Positions 1-8,300 of a DNA stretch of 64,000 nt are shown piece by piece. How positions within the stretch are numbered: the first letter of the stretch is position 1; each line of letters opens with the position of its first letter. Below the pieces are notes generated by a model. It made no database searches, was not told the DNA's origin, and was given only the letters and a program-made list of their open reading frames with translations. The position numbers were made by a program, and so were the translations under genes. Origin of the DNA: Pedobacter sp. PAMC26386 (GTDB lineage Bacteria > Bacteroidota > Bacteroidia > Sphingobacteriales > Sphingobacteriaceae); the NCBI GenBank assembly GCA_014302835.1, contig CP060294.1:3993067-4057066 (forward strand), read 5' to 3'.

Positions 1-763
1 CTTCAATAAAAGAAAACGTGGATAAAACATCCGCTTTCCCCTTTTTAACCGCGATTGTATGCTCAAAATGTGCCGACGGAGAATTGTCACGACTAGTAAC
101 AGTCCAACCATCAGACCAAAACTTTACATTAGCAGTCCCGGCATTAATCATTGGTTCTATGGCAATTACCATTCCTTCCTCTAATTTCATCCCAGTGCCC
201 CGTTTCCCGTAATTTGGTACTTCAGGCTTCTCATGTAATTTAACACCAACACCATGACCGACAAGCTCTCTCACTACACCAAAACCGTTCTCTTCTGCTA
301 AAGACTGAACTGCGAACCCAACATCACCGATACGGGATCCGACAACAGCTTTATCAATAGCACGTTTTAAACATTCCTGAGTGATATCTACTAACTTCTG
401 ACGCTCAGGGCTAATTTCTCCGATAGAAAAAGTATAAGCCGAATCACCAAAGAAATTATTTTTAATAACACCACAATCAACAGAAATTAAATCGCCTTCC
501 TGTATCACATAATCACCTGGAAACCCATGAACAACTTGTTCGTTCGGGGAAATACAAAGCGAATATGGAAATCCGTTATAGTTTAGAAATGCAGGTATTG
601 CTCCGTTATCTTGTATATAAGTCTCCGCGAGTTTGTTTAACTGCATCGTTGTAACTCCGGGTGCAATGATCTTCGCAACTTCTGCGAGTGTCTTAGACAC
701 CAGTAATGAGCTTTCTCTGATTAGCTCTACCTCTTCGGGAGACTTATAATAAACCTTAGACAT
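1..763 (-). CDS. map: Methionine aminopeptidase type I, C-terminus cut by window edge
   Basis: Removes the initiator methionine from nascent cytosolic proteins. The reverse strand reads open from ATG at 763 to the window edge and gives 254 residues, so only the last few are missing. The metal ligands of the pita-bread fold are visible: Asp in SVDCG, Asp in FFGDSAYTF, His in GHGVG, Glu in IAIEPM and Glu in AHFEHT. The start lies 6 bases after the secY stop, which is the usual secY-map order at the end of the spc operon. I see no frame damage. The identification is certain; only the length is incomplete. Confidence 0.97.
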   Translation of the reverse strand, partial: MSKVYYKSPEEVELIRESSLLVSKTLAEVAKIIAPGVTTMQLNKLAETYIQDNGAIPAFLNYNGFPYSLCISPNEQVVHGFPGDYVIQEGDLISVDCGVIKNNFFGDSAYTFSIGEISPERQKLVDITQECLKRAIDKAVVGSRIGDVGFAVQSLAEENGFGVVRELVGHGVGVKLHEKPEVPNYGKRGTGMKLEEGMVIAIEPMINAGTANVKFWSDGWTVTSRDNSPSAHFEHTIAVKKGKADVLSTFSFIE

Positions 764-769
764 TCAATA

Positions 770-2110
770 TTAAATTACAGCATTGCTACTGCTAGTATTA
801 GCAGCTGCTACACCGGTACGACCTGTTACTCTTCCTGTTTTCATTAACCCATCATAATGACGCATTAATAAATAACTTTCAATCTGTTGTAAAGTATCCA
901 ATACAACACCTACTAAGATTAGCAGAGATGTACCACCATAGAAATGCGCGAATTCAGATTTGATACCGAATTTAACAGCAATCGATGGAAGGATAGCGAT
1001 AATAGCTAAGAATACAGAACCTGGAAAGGTGATCTTAGATATTACATCATCAATGTACGATGAAGTAGACAGACCTGGTTTAATACCTGGAATGAAACCG
1101 CCATTTTTCTTCATGTCATCAGACATCTGTACCGGATTAACTGTAATCGCAGTATAGAAGAATGTGAAAGCAATGATTAAAAATGCAAACGTTAAACTGT
1201 AAGCCAGTGAAGTTGGATCACTAAACTGGATCAACCACGTGTTCTGCAATTTAGGAAAAAACTGAGTAACTGTAGTTGGAATAAACATCAGTGCCTGAGC
1301 AAAGATGATTGGCATTACACCTGCAGCATTCACTTTCAATGGAATATATTGTCTTACTCCTCCGAATTGTCTGTTACCAACAATACGTTTCGCATATTGA
1401 ACCGGCACCTTACGGACACCCTGAACAATAAGGATAGTAAACATTACCACAGCAAACAGTGCTACGATCTCCAGAACCAGCGCGATTAAGCCACCGTCTC
1501 CAACGAATCTTGAACTGATTTCCTGTTGTAAAGCTACCGGAAGACGCGCAATAATACCAACCATGATGATTAATGAAATACCATTTCCAATACCTTTATC
1601 AGTGATTTTCTCTCCTAACCACATCACAAACAAAGTACCTGCAGATAAAACAAATGTTGCAAGAACAAAGAATAAAGTGTGATCAATCAGAATTGCTTCT
1701 GGCGGAACCTGAGTCTTTACATAACCAACAGCCTGAACAGCTGTAATAGCTACAGTTAAGTAACGGGTAATCTGATTTAGTTTATTTCTGCCACTCTCTC
1801 CTTCTTTTTGCATTTTCTGGAAAGAAGGAACAGCGATCCCTAATAACTGAACTACGATTGACGCAGAAATATATGGCATTACCCCAAGCGCGAGAATAGA
1901 TACACGAGAGAAAGATCCCCCCGCAAACATATCCAACAGACCCAGAATTCCAGATTTCTGATTATCGCCTAAGGCTGTTGCATCAACACCTGGTAAAACC
2001 ACGTGCGAAACAAACCTGTAGACCAAAAGAATTACGAGCGTAAATACTATACGCTCTTTTAATTCTTGAATTTTCCAAATATTACTTAAAGTAGTAAAGA
2101 GCTTCTTCAT
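770..2110 (-). CDS. secY: Preprotein translocase subunit SecY
   Basis: Channel subunit of the SecYEG inner-membrane translocon. The 446 residues carry about ten hydrophobic segments. Typical SecY stretches are visible, including the plug and TM2 region (GIMPYISASIVVQLL-like, here GVMPYISASIVVQLL), ITDKGIGNGISLIIM, and the cytoplasmic loop GGFIPGIKPG. Length is normal for the family. It follows rplO by 13 bases and precedes map by 6, so it is a late gene of the spc operon and is probably co-transcribed with the ribosomal proteins. Confidence 0.98.
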   Translation of the reverse strand: MKKLFTTLSNIWKIQELKERIVFTLVILLVYRFVSHVVLPGVDATALGDNQKSGILGLLDMFAGGSFSRVSILALGVMPYISASIVVQLLGIAVPSFQKMQKEGESGRNKLNQITRYLTVAITAVQAVGYVKTQVPPEAILIDHTLFFVLATFVLSAGTLFVMWLGEKITDKGIGNGISLIIMVGIIARLPVALQQEISSRFVGDGGLIALVLEIVALFAVVMFTILIVQGVRKVPVQYAKRIVGNRQFGGVRQYIPLKVNAAGVMPIIFAQALMFIPTTVTQFFPKLQNTWLIQFSDPTSLAYSLTFAFLIIAFTFFYTAITVNPVQMSDDMKKNGGFIPGIKPGLSTSSYIDDVISKITFPGSVFLAIIAILPSIAVKFGIKSEFAHFYGGTSLLILVGVVLDTLQQIESYLLMRHYDGLMKTGRVTGRTGVAAANTSSSNAVI

Positions 2111-2123
2111 TAATTATAATTAA

Positions 2124-2570
2124 TTACAATTTTTCTATTGAGCCTCCAACAGCTTCAATAGCTTTCTGTGCAGTTGCAGAAAAAGCATGTGCTTTAACTT
2201 CGATTTTAGATTTTAATTCACCACGTCCTAAGATCTTAACAAGATCATTCTTGTGAGCTAAACCATGATCTTGCAAGATTGCAAAATCAATTGTAGTCAG
2301 GCTGAATTTTTCTGCTAATTCCTGGATAACGTCCAAGTTAACACCTACATATTCTGTACGGTTAATTGGTTTGAAACCAACCTTAGGTACACGACGTTGT
2401 AATGGCATCTGCCCACCTTCAAAACCGATTTTAGTTTTGTGACCAGAACGAGATCCAGCACCTTTGTGACCACGAGTGGAAGTACCACCACGACCAGAAC
2501 CAGTACCACGACCAATTCTTTTACTATTTTTAGTAGAACCTGATGCAGGTTTTAAATTACTTAAGTTCAT
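2124..2570 (-). CDS. rplO: 50S ribosomal protein L15
   Basis: Large-subunit protein that binds 23S rRNA late in assembly. It has 148 residues, normal for the family. The N-terminus is the expected Gly/Arg/Ser-rich rRNA-binding arm (KRIGRGTGSGRGGTSTRGHKG), followed by FEGGQMPLQRRVPKVGF, a hallmark L15 stretch. It lies between rpmD and secY, as in most bacteria. A 108-base gap containing a strong hairpin separates it from rpmD, which is unusual inside this otherwise tightly packed operon. Confidence 0.98.
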   Translation of the reverse strand: MNLSNLKPASGSTKNSKRIGRGTGSGRGGTSTRGHKGAGSRSGHKTKIGFEGGQMPLQRRVPKVGFKPINRTEYVGVNLDVIQELAEKFSLTTIDFAILQDHGLAHKNDLVKILGRGELKSKIEVKAHAFSATAQKAIEAVGGSIEKL

Positions 2571-2630
2571 TTTTGAAACTTATTGTGCTGCCCTTCGCTT
2601 TCACTAATCAGGGCAACGGTTAAACATATA

Positions 2631-2674
2631 CAGAGGTTGCAAATTAGCAATTAATTACTAATTTACAACCTCTG
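2631..2674 (-). other. Hairpin between rpmD and rplO
   Basis: Bases 2631-2647 and 2658-2674 form a 17-bp inverted repeat with a single mismatch and a 10-base AT-rich loop. No U-run follows it on the minus strand, so it is not a classical terminator. It fills the one large gap between rpmD and rplO. It could be an RNA processing or stability element, or an attenuator within the operon. The structure is seen; its role is inferred. Confidence 0.6.
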
Positions 2675-2678
2675 CGAA

Positions 2679-2858
2679 TTATATACTTTCGATAGCAACT
2701 AAGTGATTCACTTTTCTTACCATCCCAATGATAGCAGCGTTAGCTTCAACTTCAACAGACTGGTTCATTTTTTTTAAACCTAATGCCTGCATAGTTCTTT
2801 TTTGACGCTCGCTTCTGTCAATGATACTTTTTACCTGGGTTATTCTGATCTTAGCCAT
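2679..2858 (-). CDS. rpmD: 50S ribosomal protein L30
   Basis: Small large-subunit protein of 59 residues. The reverse strand from ATG at 2858 starts MAKIRITQVKS, has the typical central RTMQALGLKKMNQSVEV stretch, and ends VNHLVAIESI before TAA. Length and motifs match bacterial L30. It starts 4 bases after the rpsE stop, in the conserved order rpsE-rpmD-rplO, which supports the reading although the gene is short. Confidence 0.97.
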   Translation of the reverse strand: MAKIRITQVKSIIDRSERQKRTMQALGLKKMNQSVEVEANAAIIGMVRKVNHLVAIESI

Positions 2859-2862
2859 GTTC

Positions 2863-3381
2863 TTATCCGTTAAAAACTTTGTTTAAATCAACACCACGTT
2901 GTTGAGCGATGGTATAAGCATCACGCATTTTCGTTAAAGCATCTACTGTTGCTTTTACCACGTTGTGAGGATTTGATGAACCTTTTGATTTTGCTAATAC
3001 GTTGTGTACACCAGCACTCTCTAATACAGCACGCATTGCACCACCCGCGATAACTCCAGTACCTACTGCAGCTGGTTTGATTAATACAAAACCACCTGAG
3101 AATTTACCGATTTGTTCGTGAGGAACAGTACCGTTTAATAAAGGAACTTTTACTAAGTTCTTTTTAGCATCATCGATACCTTTAGCAATTGCTTCAGTTA
3201 CCTCTTTTGCTTTACCTAAACCATAACCTACGATTCCGTTTTCATCTCCAACAACTACGATAGCTGAGAAACTGAAAGTACGTCCACCTTTGGTTACTTT
3301 GGCAACACGTTGTATACTAACTAAACGGTCTTTTAATTCGACCTCGCTAGTCTTAACTCTTTTTATATTGATAGTTGACAT
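2863..3381 (-). CDS. rpsE: 30S ribosomal protein S5
   Basis: Small-subunit protein of the decoding-accuracy region. The 172 residues contain the dsRBD-like N-terminal part (LKDRLVSIQRVAKVTKGGR) and the C-terminal part with GVIAGGAMRAVLESAGV, a strongly conserved S5 stretch. Length is normal. It sits between rplR and rpmD in the spc operon, with 18 bases to rplR and 4 to rpmD. Confidence 0.98.
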   Translation of the reverse strand: MSTINIKRVKTSEVELKDRLVSIQRVAKVTKGGRTFSFSAIVVVGDENGIVGYGLGKAKEVTEAIAKGIDDAKKNLVKVPLLNGTVPHEQIGKFSGGFVLIKPAAVGTGVIAGGAMRAVLESAGVHNVLAKSKGSSNPHNVVKATVDALTKMRDAYTIAQQRGVDLNKVFNG

Positions 3382-3399
3382 TCTTATCCTATTTTCAGA

Positions 3400-3753
3400 T
3401 TAAAATACTAAACCAGCTTCACGGGCACCTTCTGCCAACGATTTTACGCGACCATGGTATAAATAGCCATTTCTATCGAAAACAACTTCTTTAATGCCAG
3501 CTGCGATTGCTTTTTCAGCTACTAATTTACCTACAGCTACAGATTGCTCTGATTTATTCCCATTAGCCGAAAAATCTTTCGATAATGATGATGCTGATAC
3601 GATTGTGCTTCCAGTTACGTCGTTAATGATTTGAGCATAAATTCCTTTATTGCTTCTATAAACTGATAAACGTGGACGGCTTTCAGAACCGGTAAGTCTT
3701 TTTCTGATTCCTTTTTTTATACGATCTCTACGAGATAATTTTTTCCCTGCCAT
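3400..3753 (-). CDS. rplR: 50S ribosomal protein L18
   Basis: Binds 5S rRNA in the central protuberance together with L5. The 117 residues carry the basic N-terminus (KLSRRDRIKKGIRKRL) followed by RPRLSVYRSNKGIYAQIIND and the C-terminal FDRNGYLYHGRVKSLAEGAREAGL, all typical of bacterial L18. It lies between rplF (5-base gap) and rpsE in the conserved spc order. Confidence 0.98.
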   Translation of the reverse strand: MAGKKLSRRDRIKKGIRKRLTGSESRPRLSVYRSNKGIYAQIINDVTGSTIVSASSLSKDFSANGNKSEQSVAVGKLVAEKAIAAGIKEVVFDRNGYLYHGRVKSLAEGAREAGLVF

Positions 3754-3758
3754 GATGA

Positions 3759-4316
3759 TTATTTTTTAGAAGCTGATTTACCTGCTTTTCTTCTTAACAC
3801 TTCGCCTACAAACTTGATACCTTTACCTTTATATGGCTCTGGTGCACGTAACGAACGGATTTTCGCTGCTACCTGACCGATCAGTTGTTTGTCAATACTT
3901 TCTAAAATGATTTTAGGAGTCTGACCTTTTTCTGAGGTAGTAGTTACTTTAATCTCTTCTGGTAATTGGAACACATAATGGTGAGAATAACCTAAAACAA
4001 GATCAAGTGTATTACCTGTGTTAGTTGCGCGGTAACCCACACCAACTAATTCTTGAGATATTTTGTAACCTTCTGTTACACCAATAACCATATTGTTTAA
4101 CAATGAGCGGTATAAACCGTGCAATGCTTTGTGTCTTTTTTGTTCAGTCGGGCGTGTTACAGTAACAACACCGTCTTCCTGAGAAACAGTGATGTCTACA
4201 TCAACTGCTTGTTGTAATTCACCTTTTGGGCCTTTTACAGTTACTAAATTATCTTTATCAACTGTAATTGTTACTCCAGCAGGTACATTAATTGGGGCTT
4301 TTCCTATTCTTGACAT
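3759..4316 (-). CDS. rplF: 50S ribosomal protein L6
   Basis: Large-subunit protein near the factor-binding site. The 185 residues begin MSRIGKAPINVPAGV and form the expected two repeats of the L6 fold, with the C-terminal signature PEPYKGKGIKFVGEVLRRKAGK. Length is normal. It follows rpsH by 18 bases; the upstream sequence shows an unusually plain AGGAGG-type element (tcctcc on the plus strand, 4324-4329), strong for a Bacteroidota gene. Confidence 0.98.
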   Translation of the reverse strand: MSRIGKAPINVPAGVTITVDKDNLVTVKGPKGELQQAVDVDITVSQEDGVVTVTRPTEQKRHKALHGLYRSLLNNMVIGVTEGYKISQELVGVGYRATNTGNTLDLVLGYSHHYVFQLPEEIKVTTTSEKGQTPKIILESIDKQLIGQVAAKIRSLRAPEPYKGKGIKFVGEVLRRKAGKSASKK

Positions 4317-4334
4317 TTTGCTATCCTCCTTTAA

Positions 4335-4733
4335 TTAATAAACGTGACACAAAACTTCGCCACCAATGTTTAGTCTGGCTGCTTCTTTATCAGTCATAAC
4401 TCCTTTTGAAGTAGACAAGATAGCGATACCTAAACCGTTCAATACTCTTGGCATATTATCAACGCCTGCATACTGCCTTAAACCTGGCTTGCTGATACGC
4501 ATCAATGTGCGGATAGCAGGTATTTTAGTTATAGGATTATATTTCAAAGCGATTTTAATCGTTCCTTGAACTGTTGTGTCCTCAAACTTGTAGTTGGCAA
4601 TGTAACCTTTGTCAAAAAGTACTTTAGTAATTTCCTTTTTAAGATTTGATGCAGGAATTTCTACAATTCTGTGATTTGCCTTAATGGCATTTCTTACTCT
4701 TGTAAGATAATCTGCTATTGGATCTGTATTCAT
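4335..4733 (-). CDS. rpsH: 30S ribosomal protein S8
   Basis: Primary 16S rRNA-binding protein; in enterobacteria it also represses its own operon. The 132 residues start MNTDPIADYLTRVRNA and contain ISKPGLRQY and the C-terminal GIAILSTSKGVMTDKEA, both diagnostic of S8. It is separated from rpsN by a 134-base gap holding a hairpin, so expression of the distal spc genes may be adjusted there; that last point is inference. Confidence 0.98.
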   Translation of the reverse strand: MNTDPIADYLTRVRNAIKANHRIVEIPASNLKKEITKVLFDKGYIANYKFEDTTVQGTIKIALKYNPITKIPAIRTLMRISKPGLRQYAGVDNMPRVLNGLGIAILSTSKGVMTDKEAARLNIGGEVLCHVY

Positions 4734-4816
4734 CTTTGTTGATTTGTGATAGTGGTTTCCTTTCCGAACTATTCGGAGCGACCTTCCATCGGTTAATTTT
4801 TCTATTTAAACGTATA

Positions 4817-4858
4817 ACGTTAGAAGTTAAACGCATGATGCGTAAAACTCTCTAACGT
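4817..4858 (-). other. Hairpin between rpsN and rpsH
   Basis: An outer 8-bp stem (4817-4824 with 4851-4858) encloses an inner 5-bp stem ACGCA/TGCGT, giving an interrupted hairpin in the 134-base gap between rpsN and rpsH. No U-run follows on the minus strand. In E. coli the S8 autoregulatory site lies near rplE; whether this is an analogous site is unknown. Confidence 0.45.
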
Positions 4859-4867
4859 AAAACGATT

Positions 4868-5137
4868 TTACCAGCTTGCTTTGGTAACTCCAGGAATTTT
4901 TCCTGCTAATGCCATATCACGGAATGTAACCCTTGATATACCGAAAGTACGCATGTAACCACGTGGACGGCCAGTTAATTTACAACGGTTGTGTAAACGT
5001 ACTGGTGATGAGTTTTTTGGTAACTTATCTAATCCTTCGAAATCACCTGCAGCTTTTAATTCTGCACGTTTATCTGCATATTTAGCTACCAATCTCTGGC
5101 GCTTAATTTCGCGAGCTTTTACACCTTCTTTTGCCAT
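4868..5137 (-). CDS. rpsN: 30S ribosomal protein S14 (zinc-free type)
   Basis: Small-subunit head protein of 89 residues. It has the long C-minus form of S14: only one cysteine (NRCKLTGRPRGYMRTFGISR) and no CxxC pair, so no zinc ribbon. The start overlaps the rplE stop by one base (TAATG arrangement), suggesting coupled translation. The position between rplE and rpsH is the conserved one. Confidence 0.98.
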   Translation of the reverse strand: MAKEGVKAREIKRQRLVAKYADKRAELKAAGDFEGLDKLPKNSSPVRLHNRCKLTGRPRGYMRTFGISRVTFRDMALAGKIPGVTKASW

Positions 5138-5709
5138 TATTGATCTGTATTAAGGGTTTGGTTTTTAAACGGTAATCCAAATTGCTTTAAAAGTTCCAAT
5201 GCTTCAACATCAGTTGTTGCTGAAGTTACAAAGGTAATATCCATACCTAAAATCTTAGAGATTTTGTCGATGTTGATCTCAGGGAAGATGATTTGTTCAG
5301 TAATACCTAATGTGTAATTACCTTTTCCATCAAACCCTTTATCGTTAATACCTTTGAAATCACGGATACGTGGTAAAGCTACGGAAATTAAACGATCTAA
5401 AAACTCAAACATGTTGTTATCACGTAAAGTTACACGTACACCAACTGGCATACCTTTACGTAATTTGAAGTTTGAGATATCTTTTTTAGATTTCGCACCT
5501 ACTGCCTGCTGACCTGTGATTGTGCTCATTTCTAAAATAGAACTGTCCATAATCTTTTTGTCAGTTACAGAGAAACGACCAACACCTTGGTTGACAGCTA
5601 TCTTCTCTAACTTAGGAACTTGCATTACGCTTTTGTAATTGAACTTCTCTTTAAGAGCAGCTACAATTTCCTCTTTGTATTTAGTCTTTAATCTTGGTAT
5701 GTAAGTCAT
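5137..5709 (-). CDS. rplE: 50S ribosomal protein L5
   Basis: Binds 5S rRNA and contacts the P-site tRNA. The 190 residues contain the L5 hallmark RKGMPVGVRVTLR, then FLDRLISVALPRIRDFKG and GNYTLGITEQIIFPEI. Length is normal. It is joined on both sides by one-base TAATG overlaps, with rplX upstream and rpsN downstream, pointing to translational coupling of the three genes. Confidence 0.98.
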   Translation of the reverse strand: MTYIPRLKTKYKEEIVAALKEKFNYKSVMQVPKLEKIAVNQGVGRFSVTDKKIMDSSILEMSTITGQQAVGAKSKKDISNFKLRKGMPVGVRVTLRDNNMFEFLDRLISVALPRIRDFKGINDKGFDGKGNYTLGITEQIIFPEINIDKISKILGMDITFVTSATTDVEALELLKQFGLPFKNQTLNTDQ

Positions 5710-6050
5710 TATTTGATCTCCTCTCCTGATTTTTTAGATACCCTAACTAATTTCCCATCAGCATTAAGCTTTCTGCCAACACGCGTAGTTTTTCCTGATT
5801 TAGGATCAATTAACGCAACGTTAGAAATATGAAGAGCAGCCTCTTTTTTAATGATACCTCCATTTGGAGTAGCAGCATTTGGTTTTGTATGTTTAGATAC
5901 AAGGTTTACACCTTCTATCAGTATCCTGCTTTTAGTAATTAATACTGAAAGCACTTTACCTTCCTGGCCTCTTGAATCACCAGCGATAACCTTTACTAAA
6001 TCTCCTTTACGGATTTTAATTTTTGGCTGAACAGTTACTTTATTTTTCAT
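5709..6050 (-). CDS. rplX: 50S ribosomal protein L24
   Basis: Assembly initiator of the large subunit with a KOW motif. The 113 residues show KIRKGDLVKVIAGDSRGQEGKV near the N-terminus, which is the KOW loop, followed by the conserved GVNLVSKHTKP. Length fits bacterial L24. It is one base from rplN and overlaps the rplE start by one base. Confidence 0.98.
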   Translation of the reverse strand: MKNKVTVQPKIKIRKGDLVKVIAGDSRGQEGKVLSVLITKSRILIEGVNLVSKHTKPNAATPNGGIIKKEAALHISNVALIDPKSGKTTRVGRKLNADGKLVRVSKKSGEEIK

Positions 6051-6051
6051 A

Positions 6052-6420
6052 TTATAATACCTCCGGTGCTAATGATACAATCTTCATGAATTGTTTCTCA
6101 CGCAGTTCTCTCGCTACCGGGCCAAAAATACGTGTTCCACGCGGCTCATCTTGTGCATTTAATAAGACTGCTGCATTATCGTCGAAACGGATGTAAGAAC
6201 CATCTTTACGTCTGATCTCTTTCTTCGTTCTTACAACAACGGCTTTAGAAACGGTTCCTTTTTTAATGTTACCTGAAGGCAATGCACTTTTAACGGTAAC
6301 AACGATTTTGTCACCAATAGAAGCGTATCTTTTTCCGGTTCCACCAAGTACACGGATAACCAATACTTGTTTTGCGCCGCTATTATCGGCTACGTTTAAT
6401 CTTGATTCCTGTTGTACCAT
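6052..6420 (-). CDS. rplN: 50S ribosomal protein L14
   Basis: Large-subunit interface protein, exactly the usual 122 residues. It begins MVQQESRLNVADNSGAK and contains VVVRTKKEIRRKDGSYIRFDDNAAVLL and ARELREKQFMKIVSLAPEVL, the L14 signatures. It sits one base after rpsQ in the canonical rpmC-rpsQ-rplN-rplX order. Confidence 0.98.
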   Translation of the reverse strand: MVQQESRLNVADNSGAKQVLVIRVLGGTGKRYASIGDKIVVTVKSALPSGNIKKGTVSKAVVVRTKKEIRRKDGSYIRFDDNAAVLLNAQDEPRGTRIFGPVARELREKQFMKIVSLAPEVL

Positions 6421-6421
6421 G

Positions 6422-6676
6422 TTATTTAGCCCTTTCTAAAATTTCCACTAATCTCCAGTTCTTGTTTTTACTCAGCGGACGAGTCTCCATGATAAGTACT
6501 GTATCACCAATACCACAATCGTTTTTCTCGTCATGAGCCATAAATTTGGTAGTTTTCTTAACAAACTTACCATAGATCGGGTGTTTCACTTTACGTTCTA
6601 CCGCTACAACAACAGACTTATCCATTTTGTTGCTTACCACCAACCCGGTTCTTGTTTTTCTTAATTGTCTTTCCAT
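6422..6676 (-). CDS. rpsQ: 30S ribosomal protein S17
   Basis: Primary 16S rRNA-binding protein with an OB fold. I use the ATG at 6676, giving 84 residues (MERQLRKTRTGLVVSNKMDK...). The longer frame from 6718 would add 14 atypical residues and overlap rpmC, so it is less likely. The family signature HPIYGKFVKKTTKFMAHDE and the ETRPLSKNKNWRLVEI ending are present. Confidence 0.97.
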   Translation of the reverse strand: MERQLRKTRTGLVVSNKMDKSVVVAVERKVKHPIYGKFVKKTTKFMAHDEKNDCGIGDTVLIMETRPLSKNKNWRLVEILERAK

Positions 6677-6689
6677 TTCGACTCTAAAG

Positions 6690-6899
6690 TTATTTAGTTT
6701 CACTAGCTGACTCAGCATTACGCTTAGTCATTTCAGTATTTAATCGGGCGATGTCTTTTCTTACCTTAGTAATACGGGTAGGATTCTCTATAGCCGAAAT
6801 TGTATGTGCAAATTTTAACTTAACTAAGTTTTCTTTCTCTTCTGCAATCCTGACTACTAGTTCTTCTTTTGAAAGCCCTGTGATTTCTGAGTTCTTCAT
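6690..6899 (-). CDS. rpmC: 50S ribosomal protein L29
   Basis: Two-helix protein at the exit tunnel that helps dock trigger factor and SRP. The 69 residues are typical: MKNSEITGLSKEELVVRIAEEKENLVKLKF, followed by ENPTRITKVRKDIARLNT. It follows rplP with a 74-base gap and precedes rpsQ by 13 bases. Confidence 0.97.
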   Translation of the reverse strand: MKNSEITGLSKEELVVRIAEEKENLVKLKFAHTISAIENPTRITKVRKDIARLNTEMTKRNAESASETK

Positions 6900-6973
6900 T
6901 TTATTAATTTTTATGTTCTGGGTCTAGCGGTTATAAAAACAAGTTACTTACAACATTGACCCCAAAACTCTTT

Positions 6974-7396
6974 TTATGCTTCTACGTAATCTCTACGTAC
7001 TACAAATTTTGTTTGGATAGGTAATTTTTGAGCAGCTAATCTCATTGCTTCTTTAGCAATTTCAAGTGATACACCTTCTGCTTCAAAAATGATGCGTCCT
7101 GGTCTAACAACAGCTACCCAGTACTCTGGAGCACCTTTACCTTTACCCATACGTACTTCAGCTGGTTTCTTAGTAACCGGTTTGTCCGGGAAAATTCTAA
7201 TCCACACTTGGCCTTCACGTTTCATGAAACGAGTTACCGCAATACGGGCTGCCTCTATCTGACGACTTGTAATCCAGGTCGCCTCTAAAGATTTAATCCC
7301 GAAAGACCCGAATGACAATTCAGCTCCACGTGTAGCTAAACCTTTCATTCTGCCCTTTTGCATCTTTCTGAACTTCGTTCTTTTTGGCTGTAACAT
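6974..7396 (-). CDS. rplP: 50S ribosomal protein L16
   Basis: Large-subunit protein at the A-site tRNA elbow. The 140 residues start MLQPKRTKFRKMQKGRMKG and include RRQIEAARIAVTRFMKREGQ-like sequence (SRQIEAARIAVTRFMKREGQ) and MGKGKGAPEYWVAVVRPGR, the L16 signatures. It lies between rpsC (38-base gap) and rpmC. Confidence 0.98.
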   Translation of the reverse strand: MLQPKRTKFRKMQKGRMKGLATRGAELSFGSFGIKSLEATWITSRQIEAARIAVTRFMKREGQVWIRIFPDKPVTKKPAEVRMGKGKGAPEYWVAVVRPGRIIFEAEGVSLEIAKEAMRLAAQKLPIQTKFVVRRDYVEA

Positions 7397-7434
7397 TTTA
7401 TCTTAATATTATCGTAAAACGATCTGTTAACTAA

Positions 7435-8295
7435 TTATTTGCGAGGACCTCTGTTAGGAGTATTTCCGCCTCTATTATCTCTACCTGGACCGCCTTGACC
7501 TGGACCACCTTGACCCGGACCTCTTCCACGACCACCTTTGTTGTCGTTTCTTCTGTCACCACCGCCACGGTTATCTCTGTCTCTGCCACCTGCACCAAAA
7601 GCACCTTCAGGTCTGCCACCTTTACCAGGAGCGTTACTTACTGCACCAATGTTTGGAGAAAGATCACGTTTACCATAAACTTCGCCCTTACAGATCCATA
7701 CTTTAACACCAATCTTACCATAGGTAGTTAATGCTTCAGCTAATGCATAGTCAATATCAGCACGGAAAGTATGCAAAGGAATTCTTCCTTCTTTATACTG
7801 CTCGTTACGAGCCATCTCTGCTCCACCTAAACGACCTGAAGTCATTATTTTGATCCCTTCAGCACCCATACGCATTGTTGATGCGATAGTTGACTTCATG
7901 GCTCTACGGAAAGAGATTCTTGCTTCTAATTGTTTTGCTACACCTTCTGCTACCAGTTGTGCATCAAGCTCAGGACGTTTGATCTCAAAAATGTTAATTT
8001 GAATTTCCTTTTTAGTCAATTTCTTTAACTCTTCTTTGATCTTATCAACCTCAGCTCCTGCTTTACCGATCACGATACCCGGACGTGCAGTGTGGATAGT
8101 TACAGTGATACGTTTTAACGTACGTTCGATAACTACTTTAGCTACTCCTCCTTTTGCGATACGCACAGAAAGATATTTTCTTATTTTTTCGTCCTCAACT
8201 AATTTGTCAGCATAGTTGTTGCCACCGAACCAGTTAGAATCCCAACCTCTGATGATTCCTAACCTGTTTCCTATTGGATGTGCTTTTTGTCCCAT
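7435..8295 (-). CDS. rpsC: 30S ribosomal protein S3 with long Gly/Arg/Asn-rich tail
   Basis: Small-subunit head protein lining the mRNA entry channel. The KH domain (TARPGIVIGKAGAEVDKIKEEL) and the C-terminal S3 domain (TSGRLGGAEMARNEQYKEGRIPLHTFRADIDY) are intact. At 286 residues it is about 50 longer than E. coli S3. The extra part, from about residue 226, is low complexity: repeated GG, RDNRGG and GQGGPGQGG units, positively charged and probably disordered. Similar tails occur in related Bacteroidota as far as I know. It lies between rplV and rplP. Confidence 0.97.
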   Translation of the reverse strand: MGQKAHPIGNRLGIIRGWDSNWFGGNNYADKLVEDEKIRKYLSVRIAKGGVAKVVIERTLKRITVTIHTARPGIVIGKAGAEVDKIKEELKKLTKKEIQINIFEIKRPELDAQLVAEGVAKQLEARISFRRAMKSTIASTMRMGAEGIKIMTSGRLGGAEMARNEQYKEGRIPLHTFRADIDYALAEALTTYGKIGVKVWICKGEVYGKRDLSPNIGAVSNAPGKGGRPEGAFGAGGRDRDNRGGGDRRNDNKGGRGRGPGQGGPGQGGPGRDNRGGNTPNRGPRK

Positions 8296-8300
8296 TTCTA

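Noticed and set aside
6677..6718. N-terminal extension of rpsQ
   Set aside because: It would overlap rpmC and adds residues not seen in S17; the ATG at 6676 gives the usual length.
7431..7731. Two open frames over the rpsC tail, Val/Thr-rich
   Set aside because: They are shadow frames of the Gly/Arg repeat region of rpsC; no start signals or known motifs.
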